Positions 28,009 through 36,925 are shown, numbered from the stretch's first letter. The stretch is 64,000 nt of DNA from Oleiphilaceae bacterium (GCA_022447365.1 JAKVBL010000004.1:148872-212871), one strand, 5' to 3'. Translations and numbers: made by a program. The notes: generated by a model from the sequence alone, not told the origin.

Positions 28009-28902
28009 ATGCATATTGCTTTTATTGGTGTAGGCCTCATGGGCGCTCCCATGGTTACTAACCTGATTCGTGCAGGTTTCTCTCTACACCTATGGAACCG
28101 CACCCAATCAAAACTCGACCCATTTCAGAAAAACGCGAATACATATACAGCTATCAGCGAGGCAGTTGCTCACGCAGACATTATCATCACTATGCTAGAG
28201 ACCGGAGATATCGTTGAGCAAACACTCATGCAAGGCGATGTTCTTCAGGCGATAAAGTCTGGAAGCATGGTCGTTGATATGAGTTCAATACCGCCAGAAC
28301 AAGCGCGTGCACATGCTCAGCTACTTAAGAATTATGGTATTTCGTATTTAGATGCCCCAGTGTCTGGAGGTACCGTAGGTGCTGAACAAGCGACTCTGTC
28401 GATTATGGCCGGCGGAAATAAAAATGACTTCGATAAAGCTCTCCCTATTTTCAATGCAATGGGTTCCGCCACACACATCGGCCCGCATGGTACGGGACAA
28501 GTCGCTAAACTGGCTAATCAAGCTATTGTAGGTATTACGATTGGAGCAGTCTCAGAAGCTTTATTGCTTGCTGCAGAGGGTGGAGCAGACCCTGTGGCAG
28601 TTCGTAAGGCTTTGGGTGGCGGTTTCGCTGCTAGCCGCATATTAGAATTACACGGTCAACGAATGATTGATGGCAATTATGAACCTGGGGCGCGTAGCCG
28701 TGTTCAATTAAAAGACATGCGCTCCATACTCGATGAAGCTCGATTACAAGGTTTGACCCTACCCCTGTCACAACGCACGCATGACGGCTATCTGTCGCTA
28801 ATCGCTCATGGCAAAGAGAACATCGACCATAGCGGATTAATGGTAGAACTCGAACGCCTCAACAATACATCGCACTTTGCTGAGAACAAAGAAAATGCCT
28901 AA
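28009..28902 (+). CDS. Tartronate-semialdehyde-reductase-like beta-hydroxyacid dehydrogenase
   Basis: A 297-residue NAD(P)-dependent enzyme of the 3-hydroxyisobutyrate/6-phosphogluconate dehydrogenase family. The Rossmann motif is GVGLMGAPM, substrate box DAPVSGGTVGAE, and the catalytic Lys lies in GQVAKLANQ. Overlap by eight bases with a hydroxypyruvate isomerase gene favours tartronate semialdehyde reduction to glycerate (GlxR/GarR role); 3-hydroxyisobutyrate dehydrogenase is the alternative. Confidence 0.85.
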   Translation: MHIAFIGVGLMGAPMVTNLIRAGFSLHLWNRTQSKLDPFQKNANTYTAISEAVAHADIIITMLETGDIVEQTLMQGDVLQAIKSGSMVVDMSSIPPEQARAHAQLLKNYGISYLDAPVSGGTVGAEQATLSIMAGGNKNDFDKALPIFNAMGSATHIGPHGTGQVAKLANQAIVGITIGAVSEALLLAAEGGADPVAVRKALGGGFAASRILELHGQRMIDGNYEPGARSRVQLKDMRSILDEARLQGLTLPLSQRTHDGYLSLIAHGKENIDHSGLMVELERLNNTSHFAENKENA

Positions 28903-29674
28903 ATTCGCGGCCAATATCACCATGCTATTTCAAGAACATGACTTTCTTGATCGTTTTAAAGCAGCGAAAGACAATGGCTTTCGCTACATAGAGTATTTGT
29001 TTCCTTATGATTATTCCGCTCAAGATCTTGTCTCAAGATTGCAAGATAACAATCTAGAACAAGTCTTGTTCAACTTGCCTCCCGGCGACTGGTCAAAAGG
29101 GGAGCGAGGCATCGCATGCCTACCTGATCGTAAAGACGAATTTCGACGAGATGTTGATCAAGCCATTCATTACGCCGAACAATTAAACGTCAAACAACTC
29201 AATTGCCTGTCAGGCTTAAAACCAAACGATTTGAGTGAAGAAGAAGCTGAATCATGCTGGCTGGAAAATATTCACTACGCAGCAAGTGCGCTCGAATCAG
29301 CCGGAATAAAACTACTAGTCGAAGCAATTAACTCTAAAGTCGATATGCCTGGTTTCTACCTCGATACCCTCGAAAAGAGCCAGTCATTAATTGATCAAGT
29401 TCAACACACAAACGTTTACTTTCAATTCGACCTCTATCATATGCACATCATGCACGGCGATTTAGAAAGAAGTTTGAAATCTATCTGGCCACACATTCAA
29501 CACGTACAATTTGCCGACAGCCCTGGCCGACACGAACCAGGCACTGGCGACATTGATTTTGAAAAAGCATTCAATTTTCTAGACCAGAATGAGTACACAG
29601 GATTTGTTAGTGCAGAATATCTGCCAAAAACAGACACAGTTAGCTCTCTGGCGTGGTTACGAAGCTTTAATTAA
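28895..29674 (+). CDS. hyi: Hydroxypyruvate isomerase
   Basis: A 259-residue TIM-barrel sugar isomerase-like enzyme converting hydroxypyruvate and tartronate semialdehyde. The N-terminus MPKFAANITMLFQEHDFLDRF and NLPPGDWSKGERG are typical of Hyi; metal ligands include Glu in LLVEAIN and FDLYHMHIMHGD, GRHEPGTGDIDF, and the Glu of SAEYLP. ATG 28895 gives a length one residue longer than E. coli Hyi. With the preceding dehydrogenase it forms the lower glyoxylate-to-glycerate route; glyoxylate carboligase is not in the window. Confidence 0.92.
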   Translation: MPKFAANITMLFQEHDFLDRFKAAKDNGFRYIEYLFPYDYSAQDLVSRLQDNNLEQVLFNLPPGDWSKGERGIACLPDRKDEFRRDVDQAIHYAEQLNVKQLNCLSGLKPNDLSEEEAESCWLENIHYAASALESAGIKLLVEAINSKVDMPGFYLDTLEKSQSLIDQVQHTNVYFQFDLYHMHIMHGDLERSLKSIWPHIQHVQFADSPGRHEPGTGDIDFEKAFNFLDQNEYTGFVSAEYLPKTDTVSSLAWLRSFN

Positions 29675-29749
29675 CGTGTAAAATTACGCTTGTGTTAAAA
29701 CCATGTAAGTTCGGTATTTTCAGTTAATGCAGTTTAAATAGGTTTGCAA

Positions 29750-30553
29750 ATGAGTTGGTGGGGAAAACTAATAGGCGGGGCACTTGGTTTCGCCGTATCA
29801 GGTCCCATTGGAGCAGTACTCGGCGCAGCAATTGGGCATAGCTTTGACAAAGGCTTAGCCGGCATTGAAAACTTTGCCCCTGATGACCTTTCAACAGAAG
29901 ATATCCAAGCAGCATTCTTTGGCGCAACATTCTCAATTATGGGGCACGTTGCCAAAGCAGATGGAATTGTAAGTCAAGATGAGATTAGTGTTGCTCAGAA
30001 CACCATGTCTCGAATGCAATTAAACAATGAGCAGCAAAAAGCAGCACAATCATTGTTTACTCAAGGAAAGTCAGCCAGCTTCGACTACAAAGCGGTTGCA
30101 GAGCAGCTTAAACAAGAATGCGGACGTCGAAGAAACTTACTGCAGATGTTCATCGAAATTCAGATTGCTACGGCACTCGCTGACGGTGAACTTCACGCAA
30201 ACGAGCAAGCGATTTTAATGGAGCTTGCTGAGATTCTCGGCTTTAACCGTCAACAGTTCGAACACCTTCTTGCTATGGCCGTGGCTCAACAACGCTTCCA
30301 CCATAGTAATCAAGGCTTTGAAACCGAAGTTCATGCTTCCAAAATTGATGAAGCATATGAGGTACTTGGTGTAAACCAAGACTGCTCTGACCAAGAACTT
30401 AAGCGAGCATATCGGCGATTAATGAGCCAACATCATCCGGACAAGTTGGTAGCGAAAGGCTTACCCGAAGAAATGATGAAGCTTGCAACAGAAAAAACAC
30501 AACAAATAAAAGAAGCTTACGAGCTCGTTAAGCAAAACAGAAATCTAAAGTAG
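29750..30553 (+). CDS. djlA: DjlA-like J-domain co-chaperone
   Basis: A 267-residue membrane-anchored DnaJ-type protein. A Gly/Ala-rich N-terminal membrane segment with WWGKLIGGALGF (about 3-30) is followed by a TerB-like helical domain (about 50-180) and a C-terminal J domain containing HHPDKL with the HPD motif at 229-231. This order is that of DjlA, which stimulates DnaK at the inner membrane. ATG 29750 fits the family start; a TTG two codons earlier is possible. Confidence 0.93.
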   Translation: MSWWGKLIGGALGFAVSGPIGAVLGAAIGHSFDKGLAGIENFAPDDLSTEDIQAAFFGATFSIMGHVAKADGIVSQDEISVAQNTMSRMQLNNEQQKAAQSLFTQGKSASFDYKAVAEQLKQECGRRRNLLQMFIEIQIATALADGELHANEQAILMELAEILGFNRQQFEHLLAMAVAQQRFHHSNQGFETEVHASKIDEAYEVLGVNQDCSDQELKRAYRRLMSQHHPDKLVAKGLPEEMMKLATEKTQQIKEAYELVKQNRNLK

Positions 30554-30562
30554 AGGTAAGTA

Positions 30563-31246
30563 ATGCGCGTTCTAGTAATCGAAGACGATAAAGACGTTGC
30601 CTCCTATTTGGTCAATGGCCTTAAAGAAAGTGACAATGTAGTCGACCACTGCGCCGACGGAAAAGAGGGCTTGCTATTAGCAGCAAGCGAAAGCTACGAC
30701 GTAATGATTATCGATCGAATGCTTCCGGGCATGGATGGTTTATCAATCATCAAAACGATCCGTGCAACAGGTAACAAAACCCCTGTTCTGATTTTGAGCG
30801 CGCTAGGCGATGTTGATGATCGCGTTGAAGGACTTCGTGGCGGCGGTGATGACTACCTAACAAAACCATTCTCCTTCACTGAATTACTAGCACGACTTGA
30901 AGCACTTGAGCGTCGTGGTGCTAGCTCAGGTTCTGAACAAGTCACCCATCTACAAGTGGCTGATCTAGAAATGGATCTACTCGCACGTACCGTTAAACGT
31001 GCTGGCCAGAAAATAGATCTCCAACCACGTGAATTCCGTTTACTTGAATACTTAATGAAGCATGCTGGGCAAGTCGTGACGCGCACAATGCTTCTTGAGC
31101 AAGTGTGGGATTACCACTTCGATCCACAAACAAACGTCATCGACGTTCATATCAGCCGCTTACGCTCAAAAATCGACAAAGATTTTCCTAAGCAGCTACT
31201 TCAAACCGTTCGTGGTGCGGGATACATTTTGAGTGAAGATTCTTAG
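30563..31246 (+). CDS. OmpR/PhoB-family response regulator
   Basis: A 227-residue DNA-binding regulator. The receiver has the acidic pair in VIEDDKD, phosphoacceptor Asp51 in MIIDRMLPG and Lys in LTKPFSF; the C-terminal winged helix contains LQPREFRLLEYLMKHAGQVVTR and VDVHISRLRSKID. An AGAGGTAAG ribosome site precedes the ATG. It overlaps its cognate kinase by 14 bases. No target operator was recognised, so the stimulus is unknown. Confidence 0.93.
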   Translation: MRVLVIEDDKDVASYLVNGLKESDNVVDHCADGKEGLLLAASESYDVMIIDRMLPGMDGLSIIKTIRATGNKTPVLILSALGDVDDRVEGLRGGGDDYLTKPFSFTELLARLEALERRGASSGSEQVTHLQVADLEMDLLARTVKRAGQKIDLQPREFRLLEYLMKHAGQVVTRTMLLEQVWDYHFDPQTNVIDVHISRLRSKIDKDFPKQLLQTVRGAGYILSEDS

Positions 31247-32669
31247 TCTACTAAGAACCCCTACATTTCAGCTGGCGATTATGTACATGGTACTTTTCGC
31301 CACGTCTGTTTTTATTCTAATGGGCTTTATTTACTGGGCAACCGCTGGGTATATGTCGAGCCAAACAGACGAAACCATCGAAGCTGAAATAGTCGGTCTG
31401 GCAGAACAATATCAACGCCAAGGTTTGAATGGCTTAATCAGTGTCATTCGAGAGCGTGTAGCACGTGATCCTAACGGCAAAGCGATCTATTTATTTACTG
31501 CGCGTGATTTCATCAAACTCGCAGGCAATATAGATAAGTGGCCAGAAGAAGGCGAAGTTCAAGAGGGCTGGCTCAACTTTACACTTAATGAAGAGTTAGG
31601 CTGGCACAATGAGCTTGATCGGCCAGCTCGAGCACGTGTGTTCATTGTGCCTGGAGGCTTGCGCTTACTAGTAGGCCGTGATGTCAACGAGTTCATGGCT
31701 GTTAAAGAGCTTGTTGAACGCGCGATAAACTTGGGCATGGCGATCACCTTTATGCTGGCAATGATCGGCGGCGCTATGATGAGCCGAAGTACGGCTCGTC
31801 GCGTTGAAATTATCAACCAAACCAGCCAGAAAATTATGAAGGGCAACTTATCATTGCGCATACCCGATCGCGGAACCAATGATGATTTTGACCAACTCGC
31901 GCGTAACCTGAACGAAATGCTGGATCGCATTTTTCAATTGATGGAAGGTATTAAGCACGTCTCAGATAATATTGCGCACGACCTTCGAACACCTCTTACC
32001 CGACTTAGAAATAAGTTAGAAAATACTTTATTAAAAGTAGAAAACGAAGATCAAAGAGAGCTCGTCGCGAGTGCTGTTGCCGAAGCAGACCAGTTACTTG
32101 CCACCTTCAATGCACTGCTGCGCATTGCACGCCTAGAAATGGGTGGTCGTACTGATAACTTTAAACGCTTTAATCTATCCAACCTACTGTTAGATTCGGC
32201 AGAGCTTTATGAATTGGTTGCTGAAGACAAACAACAAACGCTTCGCATAAGGGTTCAAAAAGATATCGAAATCCACGGTGACAAAGACCTAATCTTTCAA
32301 ACTGTCAGCAACTTGATCGATAACGCAATCAAATACACGCCCAATGATGGAGATATATCCATTGAGCTCGATCTCCACGATAAGCTAGTAAGGTTGTCTA
32401 TTGCAGATTCTGGTATTGGTATTCCTGAAGAAGAACGATCCAAAGTCTTTGATCGCTTTTATCGTGTTGCTAAAAGCCGCTCTCAACCGGGGAATGGCTT
32501 AGGCTTGAGTCTTGTACAAGCGGTTGTCGAACTGCATCAAGGAGAAATTAAACTTGGCGATAATGAACCAGGTTTGATTGTGACCCTTGAGTTGCCTGAA
32601 ATTGATATCGTAGAAGGGAATGAGATTAAAAATGAACAAGCAGGAATAGAAGTTTCTACACCTGCTTAA
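31233..32669 (+). CDS. Sensor histidine kinase
   Basis: A 478-residue inner-membrane kinase paired with the upstream regulator. TM1 is at about 14-37 and TM2 at about 167-185, with a periplasmic sensor of about 130 residues between. HAMP follows, then HisKA with His249 in NIAHDLRTPLTRL, and HATPase with NLIDNAIKYTP, DSGIGIPEEE and GNGLGLSLVQA. The GTG start lies within the end of the regulator gene. The signal sensed is not evident from sequence. Confidence 0.93.
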   Translation: MKILSLLRTPTFQLAIMYMVLFATSVFILMGFIYWATAGYMSSQTDETIEAEIVGLAEQYQRQGLNGLISVIRERVARDPNGKAIYLFTARDFIKLAGNIDKWPEEGEVQEGWLNFTLNEELGWHNELDRPARARVFIVPGGLRLLVGRDVNEFMAVKELVERAINLGMAITFMLAMIGGAMMSRSTARRVEIINQTSQKIMKGNLSLRIPDRGTNDDFDQLARNLNEMLDRIFQLMEGIKHVSDNIAHDLRTPLTRLRNKLENTLLKVENEDQRELVASAVAEADQLLATFNALLRIARLEMGGRTDNFKRFNLSNLLLDSAELYELVAEDKQQTLRIRVQKDIEIHGDKDLIFQTVSNLIDNAIKYTPNDGDISIELDLHDKLVRLSIADSGIGIPEEERSKVFDRFYRVAKSRSQPGNGLGLSLVQAVVELHQGEIKLGDNEPGLIVTLELPEIDIVEGNEIKNEQAGIEVSTPA

Positions 32670-32687
32670 ACATTTGAAAAATGCTAA

Positions 32688-32987
32688 TTATGCCGCGCGT
32701 TTTACTCGCTTAAACGCGTAAGTCGCGGGAAAGGTAACTAATTCGAAGCCACTTTTTGCTAGCTTTTCAGCAACAGAAAATGTCTCTTCAACGTTTGCTT
32801 TCGTACTTTCCGCGCGTGCTTTTAAGCTATCTACTTCGCCTTCAACACGTTTTTGTCCTGCAAAAATCGCAGCAATCAGTGTATGTCGATTGATCTGATT
32901 TTCAACTCCCATGCTGTCAAGCTGAAAGCCTAAGTTATCTACTTGTTTAAATACTAACTCGCCTATTTGTTGTAGCTTTCTGTTCAT
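32688..32987 (-). CDS. Small helical protein, phasin-like in character, function unknown
   Basis: A 99-residue protein with no signal peptide, predicted mostly amphipathic helix, rich in Ala, Glu, Lys and Val. The central part GQKRVEGEVDSLKARAESTKANVEE has the spacing of a coiled coil or phasin-type helix, and the C-terminus FPATYAFKRVKRAA is basic. ATG 32987 is preferred to an in-frame start 24 codons upstream, because the upstream part reads like non-coding sequence. A role on polyhydroxyalkanoate granules is only a guess. Confidence 0.6.
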   Translation of the reverse strand: MNRKLQQIGELVFKQVDNLGFQLDSMGVENQINRHTLIAAIFAGQKRVEGEVDSLKARAESTKANVEETFSVAEKLAKSGFELVTFPATYAFKRVKRAA

Positions 32988-33215
32988 GATGTTTTCTCGT
33001 GTAAAGTCGTCTGAACTGTGCAAATCACATACGCTTAACAAATAAAGGTATGTTTGCACTGATGGCCGGAACGATACGAGTTTTCCCTAGGCGCTTCAAC
33101 CTAATTTGCCTCACTCAAAAATATCACGCATAACTACTGCCCGTGATTATTCTTCAAGCTATAATGCTTACTACAAACCTCAAAGCCAATGTTTGATGAC
33201 ATGGGAGCCATACCT

Positions 33216-33836
33216 ATGCGTACTTATATCTTTATTATCTCTTTACTGTTCTCAATGACGGGCGCAGCGTCAAACATTAATTTTCTATCCAGCACTGAGA
33301 TTGGCTCTCTCAATGACGAAGAGCAAGACTCTTTGAAAGCATTCGTTGTGAACGGCCTTAACAACTACAAACAATTAGAAAAAGCAGAATGGAAAAGCAA
33401 AAAAGGTTCTAGAGCTTTATTCAAGATTATTGCGGACTACAAACAAGGTGACACATCCTGTCGTCGCGTCAAATTTGCCGTAAAATCTGCAAAACATAGT
33501 CGCTTCCAAACAATGCTTTGGACCTTATGTGAGAATGGAAATCGCTGGCAACTTTCTAAAGCTCCATTAGCTGAGCTATCAACATCACAACGCAGTGCGA
33601 TTGCTAACGACATATTCGATACGCTAGATAACAAAGCAGACGGGGAGCCAGCGAACTTTCATTATTCTGACGCATCGCTTGATCTCGTCGCAGTTCCTTT
33701 CGACTCACCCTCTGATCAAAATACAAGGTGTCGCGTATTATCACTTTCTATCTTGGATGATAAAAGCGCAATGCTGAGCGGAAAATATCGGTTTTGCAAT
33801 GAAGGTGACGCAACATGGAAATATGTAGGCGATTAA
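33216..33836 (+). CDS. Exported protein with two copies of a Cys-Cys-Trp module
   Basis: A 206-residue protein with an N-terminal signal peptide (about 1-18, TGAAS). The mature part is an internal duplication: each half has a helical lead (residues about 24-50 and 117-140) and then a Cys-Arg strand, a second Cys and a Trp: Cys82, Cys105, Trp111 and Cys172, Cys194, Trp201. The C-x(22-23)-C-x(5-6)-W spacing resembles the C-terminal motif of 17-kDa surface-antigen-type proteins. Disulfides within each module are likely. ATG 33216 has GGGAG upstream. Function unknown. Confidence 0.75.
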   Translation: MRTYIFIISLLFSMTGAASNINFLSSTEIGSLNDEEQDSLKAFVVNGLNNYKQLEKAEWKSKKGSRALFKIIADYKQGDTSCRRVKFAVKSAKHSRFQTMLWTLCENGNRWQLSKAPLAELSTSQRSAIANDIFDTLDNKADGEPANFHYSDASLDLVAVPFDSPSDQNTRCRVLSLSILDDKSAMLSGKYRFCNEGDATWKYVGD

Positions 33837-33860
33837 AACGCCCTTAAATCCGATCGAGAT

Positions 33861-34883
33861 TTAAATACGCCATGCAATAGTGAAGGTTCCGAATCTCGTT
33901 AGATTCTCAAGAGCCTCATCATCTCTACTATTGGCAATTATATTTGAATCAGAAAACGCCATCGTAAATGCCCAATTCTGATACGCCAAAGTAAGCCCAG
34001 CCGACGCACCTAAGTATTCTTTGTCATATGGGATAGAACGACTGTTTCGAAAGGTATTGCCGTTGGTAAAAATTCGATTAAACAAATATCCCGTATTCAA
34101 TCCGAGATAAAAAAACCAACCTTGATTGGCTGCGACTGGATTAGAGAGTCTTGAACTTGATAACAATGTTGTTGGAAAAGATCTCTCTAACTCTTGCCCG
34201 AATCGCAGTGCAATCATGCCCTCGACAGAGCTACTTATAGTCCCAGCTTCTATCGAAGCAGCCGTAATAATATCGGTACGGCCATCATTGAAGTGCAACT
34301 GCCTCCATGCTCTGGAGCGATGAAACTGAAATACCAATTCATTTTCTAACTGAGTGTCCCAACCCTGAGGTTCATCTGCTCCAATAGCTTTATGTACAGT
34401 TTTTTGTGTTTCTTCACCTAAAGCCCACGGACCAATAATGCCTATGGTTGTCGAAATACGATCAGCAGTATTCACATTTGCAGTTAAATACGTATTGGAA
34501 AATGTCAAAAGTCCTGCATAAGGCAATTCATTTTCTGCAGGAACTTCGATCGTAATATCACTCGGAGATAACAAAGTTTGGCCAATAGAATAAACATTAA
34601 CAGCCCCTTCAACCTCTGAGTCACCTAGAGTCCATAACAGCGGCCATACCCAAAAATCGTTCGCGGGCACATATCCTTTGTTATCAGATAAATCGAGTGC
34701 TGTGACATAAAAACCATTTGTATACCCATTGTCATTGCCGACAAAAAGATCATTATCTAGCGTCACAGCAATCCAATCGAAAGCATCATCCTGCTCAGCT
34801 ACGGCAACGCAAGACAGTTGCATCATCAATACAAACAAAAATGGGAAAGAAACCTTGCCTAGACCACGCCTCATGGAGCTCAT
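33861..34883 (-). CDS. LpxR-family outer-membrane lipid A deacylase-like protein
   Basis: A 340-residue outer-membrane beta-barrel candidate with a signal peptide (about 1-29). The LpxR signature LDNDLFVGNDNGYTNG gives Asn44 and Asp45, and His164 in TVHKAIG follows IGIIGPWALGEETQ; these match the Asn-Asp and His needed in Salmonella LpxR with comparable spacing. The protein ends in an aromatic-rich strand (FTIAWRI), typical of barrels. Predicted to remove the 3'-acyloxyacyl chain of lipid A. A start nine bases downstream is equally possible. Confidence 0.82.
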   Translation of the reverse strand: MSSMRRGLGKVSFPFLFVLMMQLSCVAVAEQDDAFDWIAVTLDNDLFVGNDNGYTNGFYVTALDLSDNKGYVPANDFWVWPLLWTLGDSEVEGAVNVYSIGQTLLSPSDITIEVPAENELPYAGLLTFSNTYLTANVNTADRISTTIGIIGPWALGEETQKTVHKAIGADEPQGWDTQLENELVFQFHRSRAWRQLHFNDGRTDIITAASIEAGTISSSVEGMIALRFGQELERSFPTTLLSSSRLSNPVAANQGWFFYLGLNTGYLFNRIFTNGNTFRNSRSIPYDKEYLGASAGLTLAYQNWAFTMAFSDSNIIANSRDDEALENLTRFGTFTIAWRI

Positions 34884-34979
34884 CTGTATTTAGTTATCAA
34901 TAAGAACTGACGTCTCAGACCTAAATTCGATATAGGCCAACGGCAATAAGCATAGTCAGGAAGAATAAGAGGTCAACGC

Positions 34980-35453
34980 TTAACTAGGATAAGAAATTGA
35001 TACAACATACCAAGTATTGGTGCCAGTAGGCGTGCGTACGTCAACCTCATCATCAACTTGTTTTGAAAGCAGTGCGCGAGCCATTGGAGAATCAATCGAG
35101 ATATAGTCATGTCGATCATAAATTTCATCGACACCAACGATGCGAAACTTTTTTTCTTCCCCGTCATCATTATCTACAACAACCCATGCGCCAAAAAAAA
35201 CCTTACCTTCTTGTTCTGGAGCGTATTCGACAACTCGAAGCGCCTCGATGCGCTTTCGCAAAAATCGAACGCGACGATCAATCTCACGCAAACGTTTTTT
35301 ATTATATTGATAGTCTGCATTCTCCGATCGATCGCCCAGAGAAGCCGCCCAATTAACTTTTTTGGTGACTTCAGGTCTTTCTTCTCGCCATAAATAATCT
35401 AGCTCTTCTTTTAAAGCCAAATACCCTTCTTTTGTTATTAAATTAGTCGCCAA
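34980..35453 (-). CDS. greB: Transcript cleavage factor GreB
   Basis: A 157-residue factor that stimulates RNA polymerase to cleave backtracked transcripts. The N-terminal coiled coil has LWREERPEVTKKVNWAAS and GDRSENADYQYNKKRLREIDRRVR with the acidic tip, and the C-terminal domain has QEGKVFFGAWVVV and YISIDSPMARALL. TTG 35453 gives the GreB length and the family start ATNLITKEGY; the first in-frame ATG adds ten residues without family match. Confidence 0.94.
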   Translation of the reverse strand: MATNLITKEGYLALKEELDYLWREERPEVTKKVNWAASLGDRSENADYQYNKKRLREIDRRVRFLRKRIEALRVVEYAPEQEGKVFFGAWVVVDNDDGEEKKFRIVGVDEIYDRHDYISIDSPMARALLSKQVDDEVDVRTPTGTNTWYVVSISYPS

Positions 35454-35563
35454 ACAGCACTCTCTCTTGTTTAAATATTGCAAAAACTAACTTGGCATTA
35501 GCTTTGCTTTTTCACTAACTCGTTATTTTATAAAAACCGACTTGATCATACAGGCACTTCATT

Positions 35564-36160
35564 ATGCCCTTATATGCCTATATTGCAGCAATCTTCACTT
35601 TGCTTCTCAGTGCATGCGCGAATACATCGCAAAACAGTCTATTTACGAGCGATTTAGAGCAAACGCAGCGCTCTTTGCATCATCACGTCGAACAATTAAC
35701 TCGCCAATTATTGCTAACATCATCAGACGAATTAACACTTGGTCAAAGTGTAGCTGTCGGCACTATCTTGCCCATCACTGAATTAAGTGGCAAAAACCGC
35801 CCACCAGCCAGTGTCTTAGGGCAACAACTTCAAGAAAGCTTAGTTACTCTTGCCGCGCAGTCTGGTTTAGATGTTATTGAATTTAAAACAACCAAAACGA
35901 TTCATATGACAGATGATCAAGATGTCATGTTAACCAGAACGCTTAAAGATTTAGATCTCACTTTGGATGCTAACTACTTTCTGACAGGAACGTACTATAG
36001 GCAAGGCCAATCGGTCGTTGTAAATATTCGTCTTATTGATGTCTCAAGTCGAAAAGTTGTAGCCGCTGCCACAGATACCATTCCTATCGGAATGATGTGG
36101 GCAGGCTCAACACCAAGCACCTCTAATCAAGCTGGCAGTCTTTACCAAGGTATTTACTAA
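35564..36160 (+). CDS. FlgO-domain lipoprotein (paralogue A)
   Basis: A 198-residue lipoprotein with lipobox LLSAC (Cys18) and a FlgO-type domain. Key shared stretches are LGQQLQESLVTLAAQSGLDVIEF, then NYFLTGTYYRQGQSVVVNIRLIDVSSRKVVAAA. It aligns clearly with the next two genes. Vibrio FlgO is an outer-membrane lipoprotein of flagellar assembly, but no flgP, flgT or other flagellar gene is here, so a flagellar role is not assured. It is 12 bases from the next paralogue, forming an operon. Confidence 0.8.
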   Translation: MPLYAYIAAIFTLLLSACANTSQNSLFTSDLEQTQRSLHHHVEQLTRQLLLTSSDELTLGQSVAVGTILPITELSGKNRPPASVLGQQLQESLVTLAAQSGLDVIEFKTTKTIHMTDDQDVMLTRTLKDLDLTLDANYFLTGTYYRQGQSVVVNIRLIDVSSRKVVAAATDTIPIGMMWAGSTPSTSNQAGSLYQGIY

Positions 36161-36172
36161 GGGATAACAGAT

Positions 36173-36883
36173 ATGCGACTCATTCTTCCACGCTTTCTTT
36201 CAAAGCACTTATGTGTTGGTTTACTCACTCTCAGCCAATCTGTAGCCATTGCAAATACTGATGAAGTAGAAACAAAAGATAAAGAGACCTCAACATTATC
36301 GCCATCAACACAAGCCAGCGTTTCATTTAGTGAAGAGCAACAAGAACATTTAGGGCAGCGAACCAAAACTACAGAAGGCACACCTCATCCAATCAAGCCT
36401 TTACATAAAGACGTAAACTATTTTGTTCGCGGCTTAATACAAGATTTGATGGCTAATCTAAGTTTCGTCAATGACAAAACCCCCATCGCAGTTAGTTCCT
36501 TTGTATTGCTCGACAGCAACTATCAAGAAACAAACTTACTTGGCTTACAAATATCAGAATCACTCATACATGAAGTAAACAAATTTGGTATTCCTGTCAT
36601 TGATTTCAAATCTACCAGTGATATTCAGGTAACCAACTTAGGTGATTTTTTCTTCAGTAAAGATCCGAACAAACTTGCTGAAAATCTTCCAATTCAGTTT
36701 GTTATCGCAGGCACCTTAGCCCAACAACAAGGCGGATATATAGTAAATGCGCGCATTATCGGCGTTAGTTCAAAAGCCGTTGTTTCTTCAGCTCAAGCAT
36801 TTATTTCTAGAGAAGCAAGTCAAGCCATATTGGATAATGCCCGAGGGCATCAAGCTCCAACGATTCATGTTACAGGCGGTTAA
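36173..36883 (+). CDS. FlgO-domain exported protein (paralogue B)
   Basis: A 236-residue protein with a signal peptide cleaved near SVAIAN; unlike its neighbours it lacks a lipobox Cys, so it should be soluble periplasmic. After a Ser/Thr/Glu-rich linker (about 30-75) comes the FlgO domain: LGLQISESLIHEVNKFGIPVIDF, VTNLGDF and FVIAGTLAQQQGGYIVNARIIGVSSKAVV. It is closer to paralogue C (LGDF, AGTL/TGTL) than to A. It is cotranscribed with A. Confidence 0.8.
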   Translation: MRLILPRFLSKHLCVGLLTLSQSVAIANTDEVETKDKETSTLSPSTQASVSFSEEQQEHLGQRTKTTEGTPHPIKPLHKDVNYFVRGLIQDLMANLSFVNDKTPIAVSSFVLLDSNYQETNLLGLQISESLIHEVNKFGIPVIDFKSTSDIQVTNLGDFFFSKDPNKLAENLPIQFVIAGTLAQQQGGYIVNARIIGVSSKAVVSSAQAFISREASQAILDNARGHQAPTIHVTGG

Positions 36884-36885
36884 GT

Positions 36886-36907
36886 TTTGCGCTCACCGCA
36901 AATTTTT
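36886..36907. terminator. Probable terminator between converging FlgO-domain genes
   Basis: A short stem TTTGCG/CGCAAA with a five-base loop is followed by five T residues on the plus strand. It lies in the 42-base gap between the convergent paralogues B and C and is modest in strength. Confidence 0.5.
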
Positions 36908-36925
36908 CGACAAGTATTGATGATC

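Noticed and set aside
32640-33215. Candidate mobile-element boundary in the accessory 32.7-40.4 kb part
   Set aside because: No transposase, integrase, tRNA, or flanking direct repeats could be found; the genes look resident rather than recently inserted.
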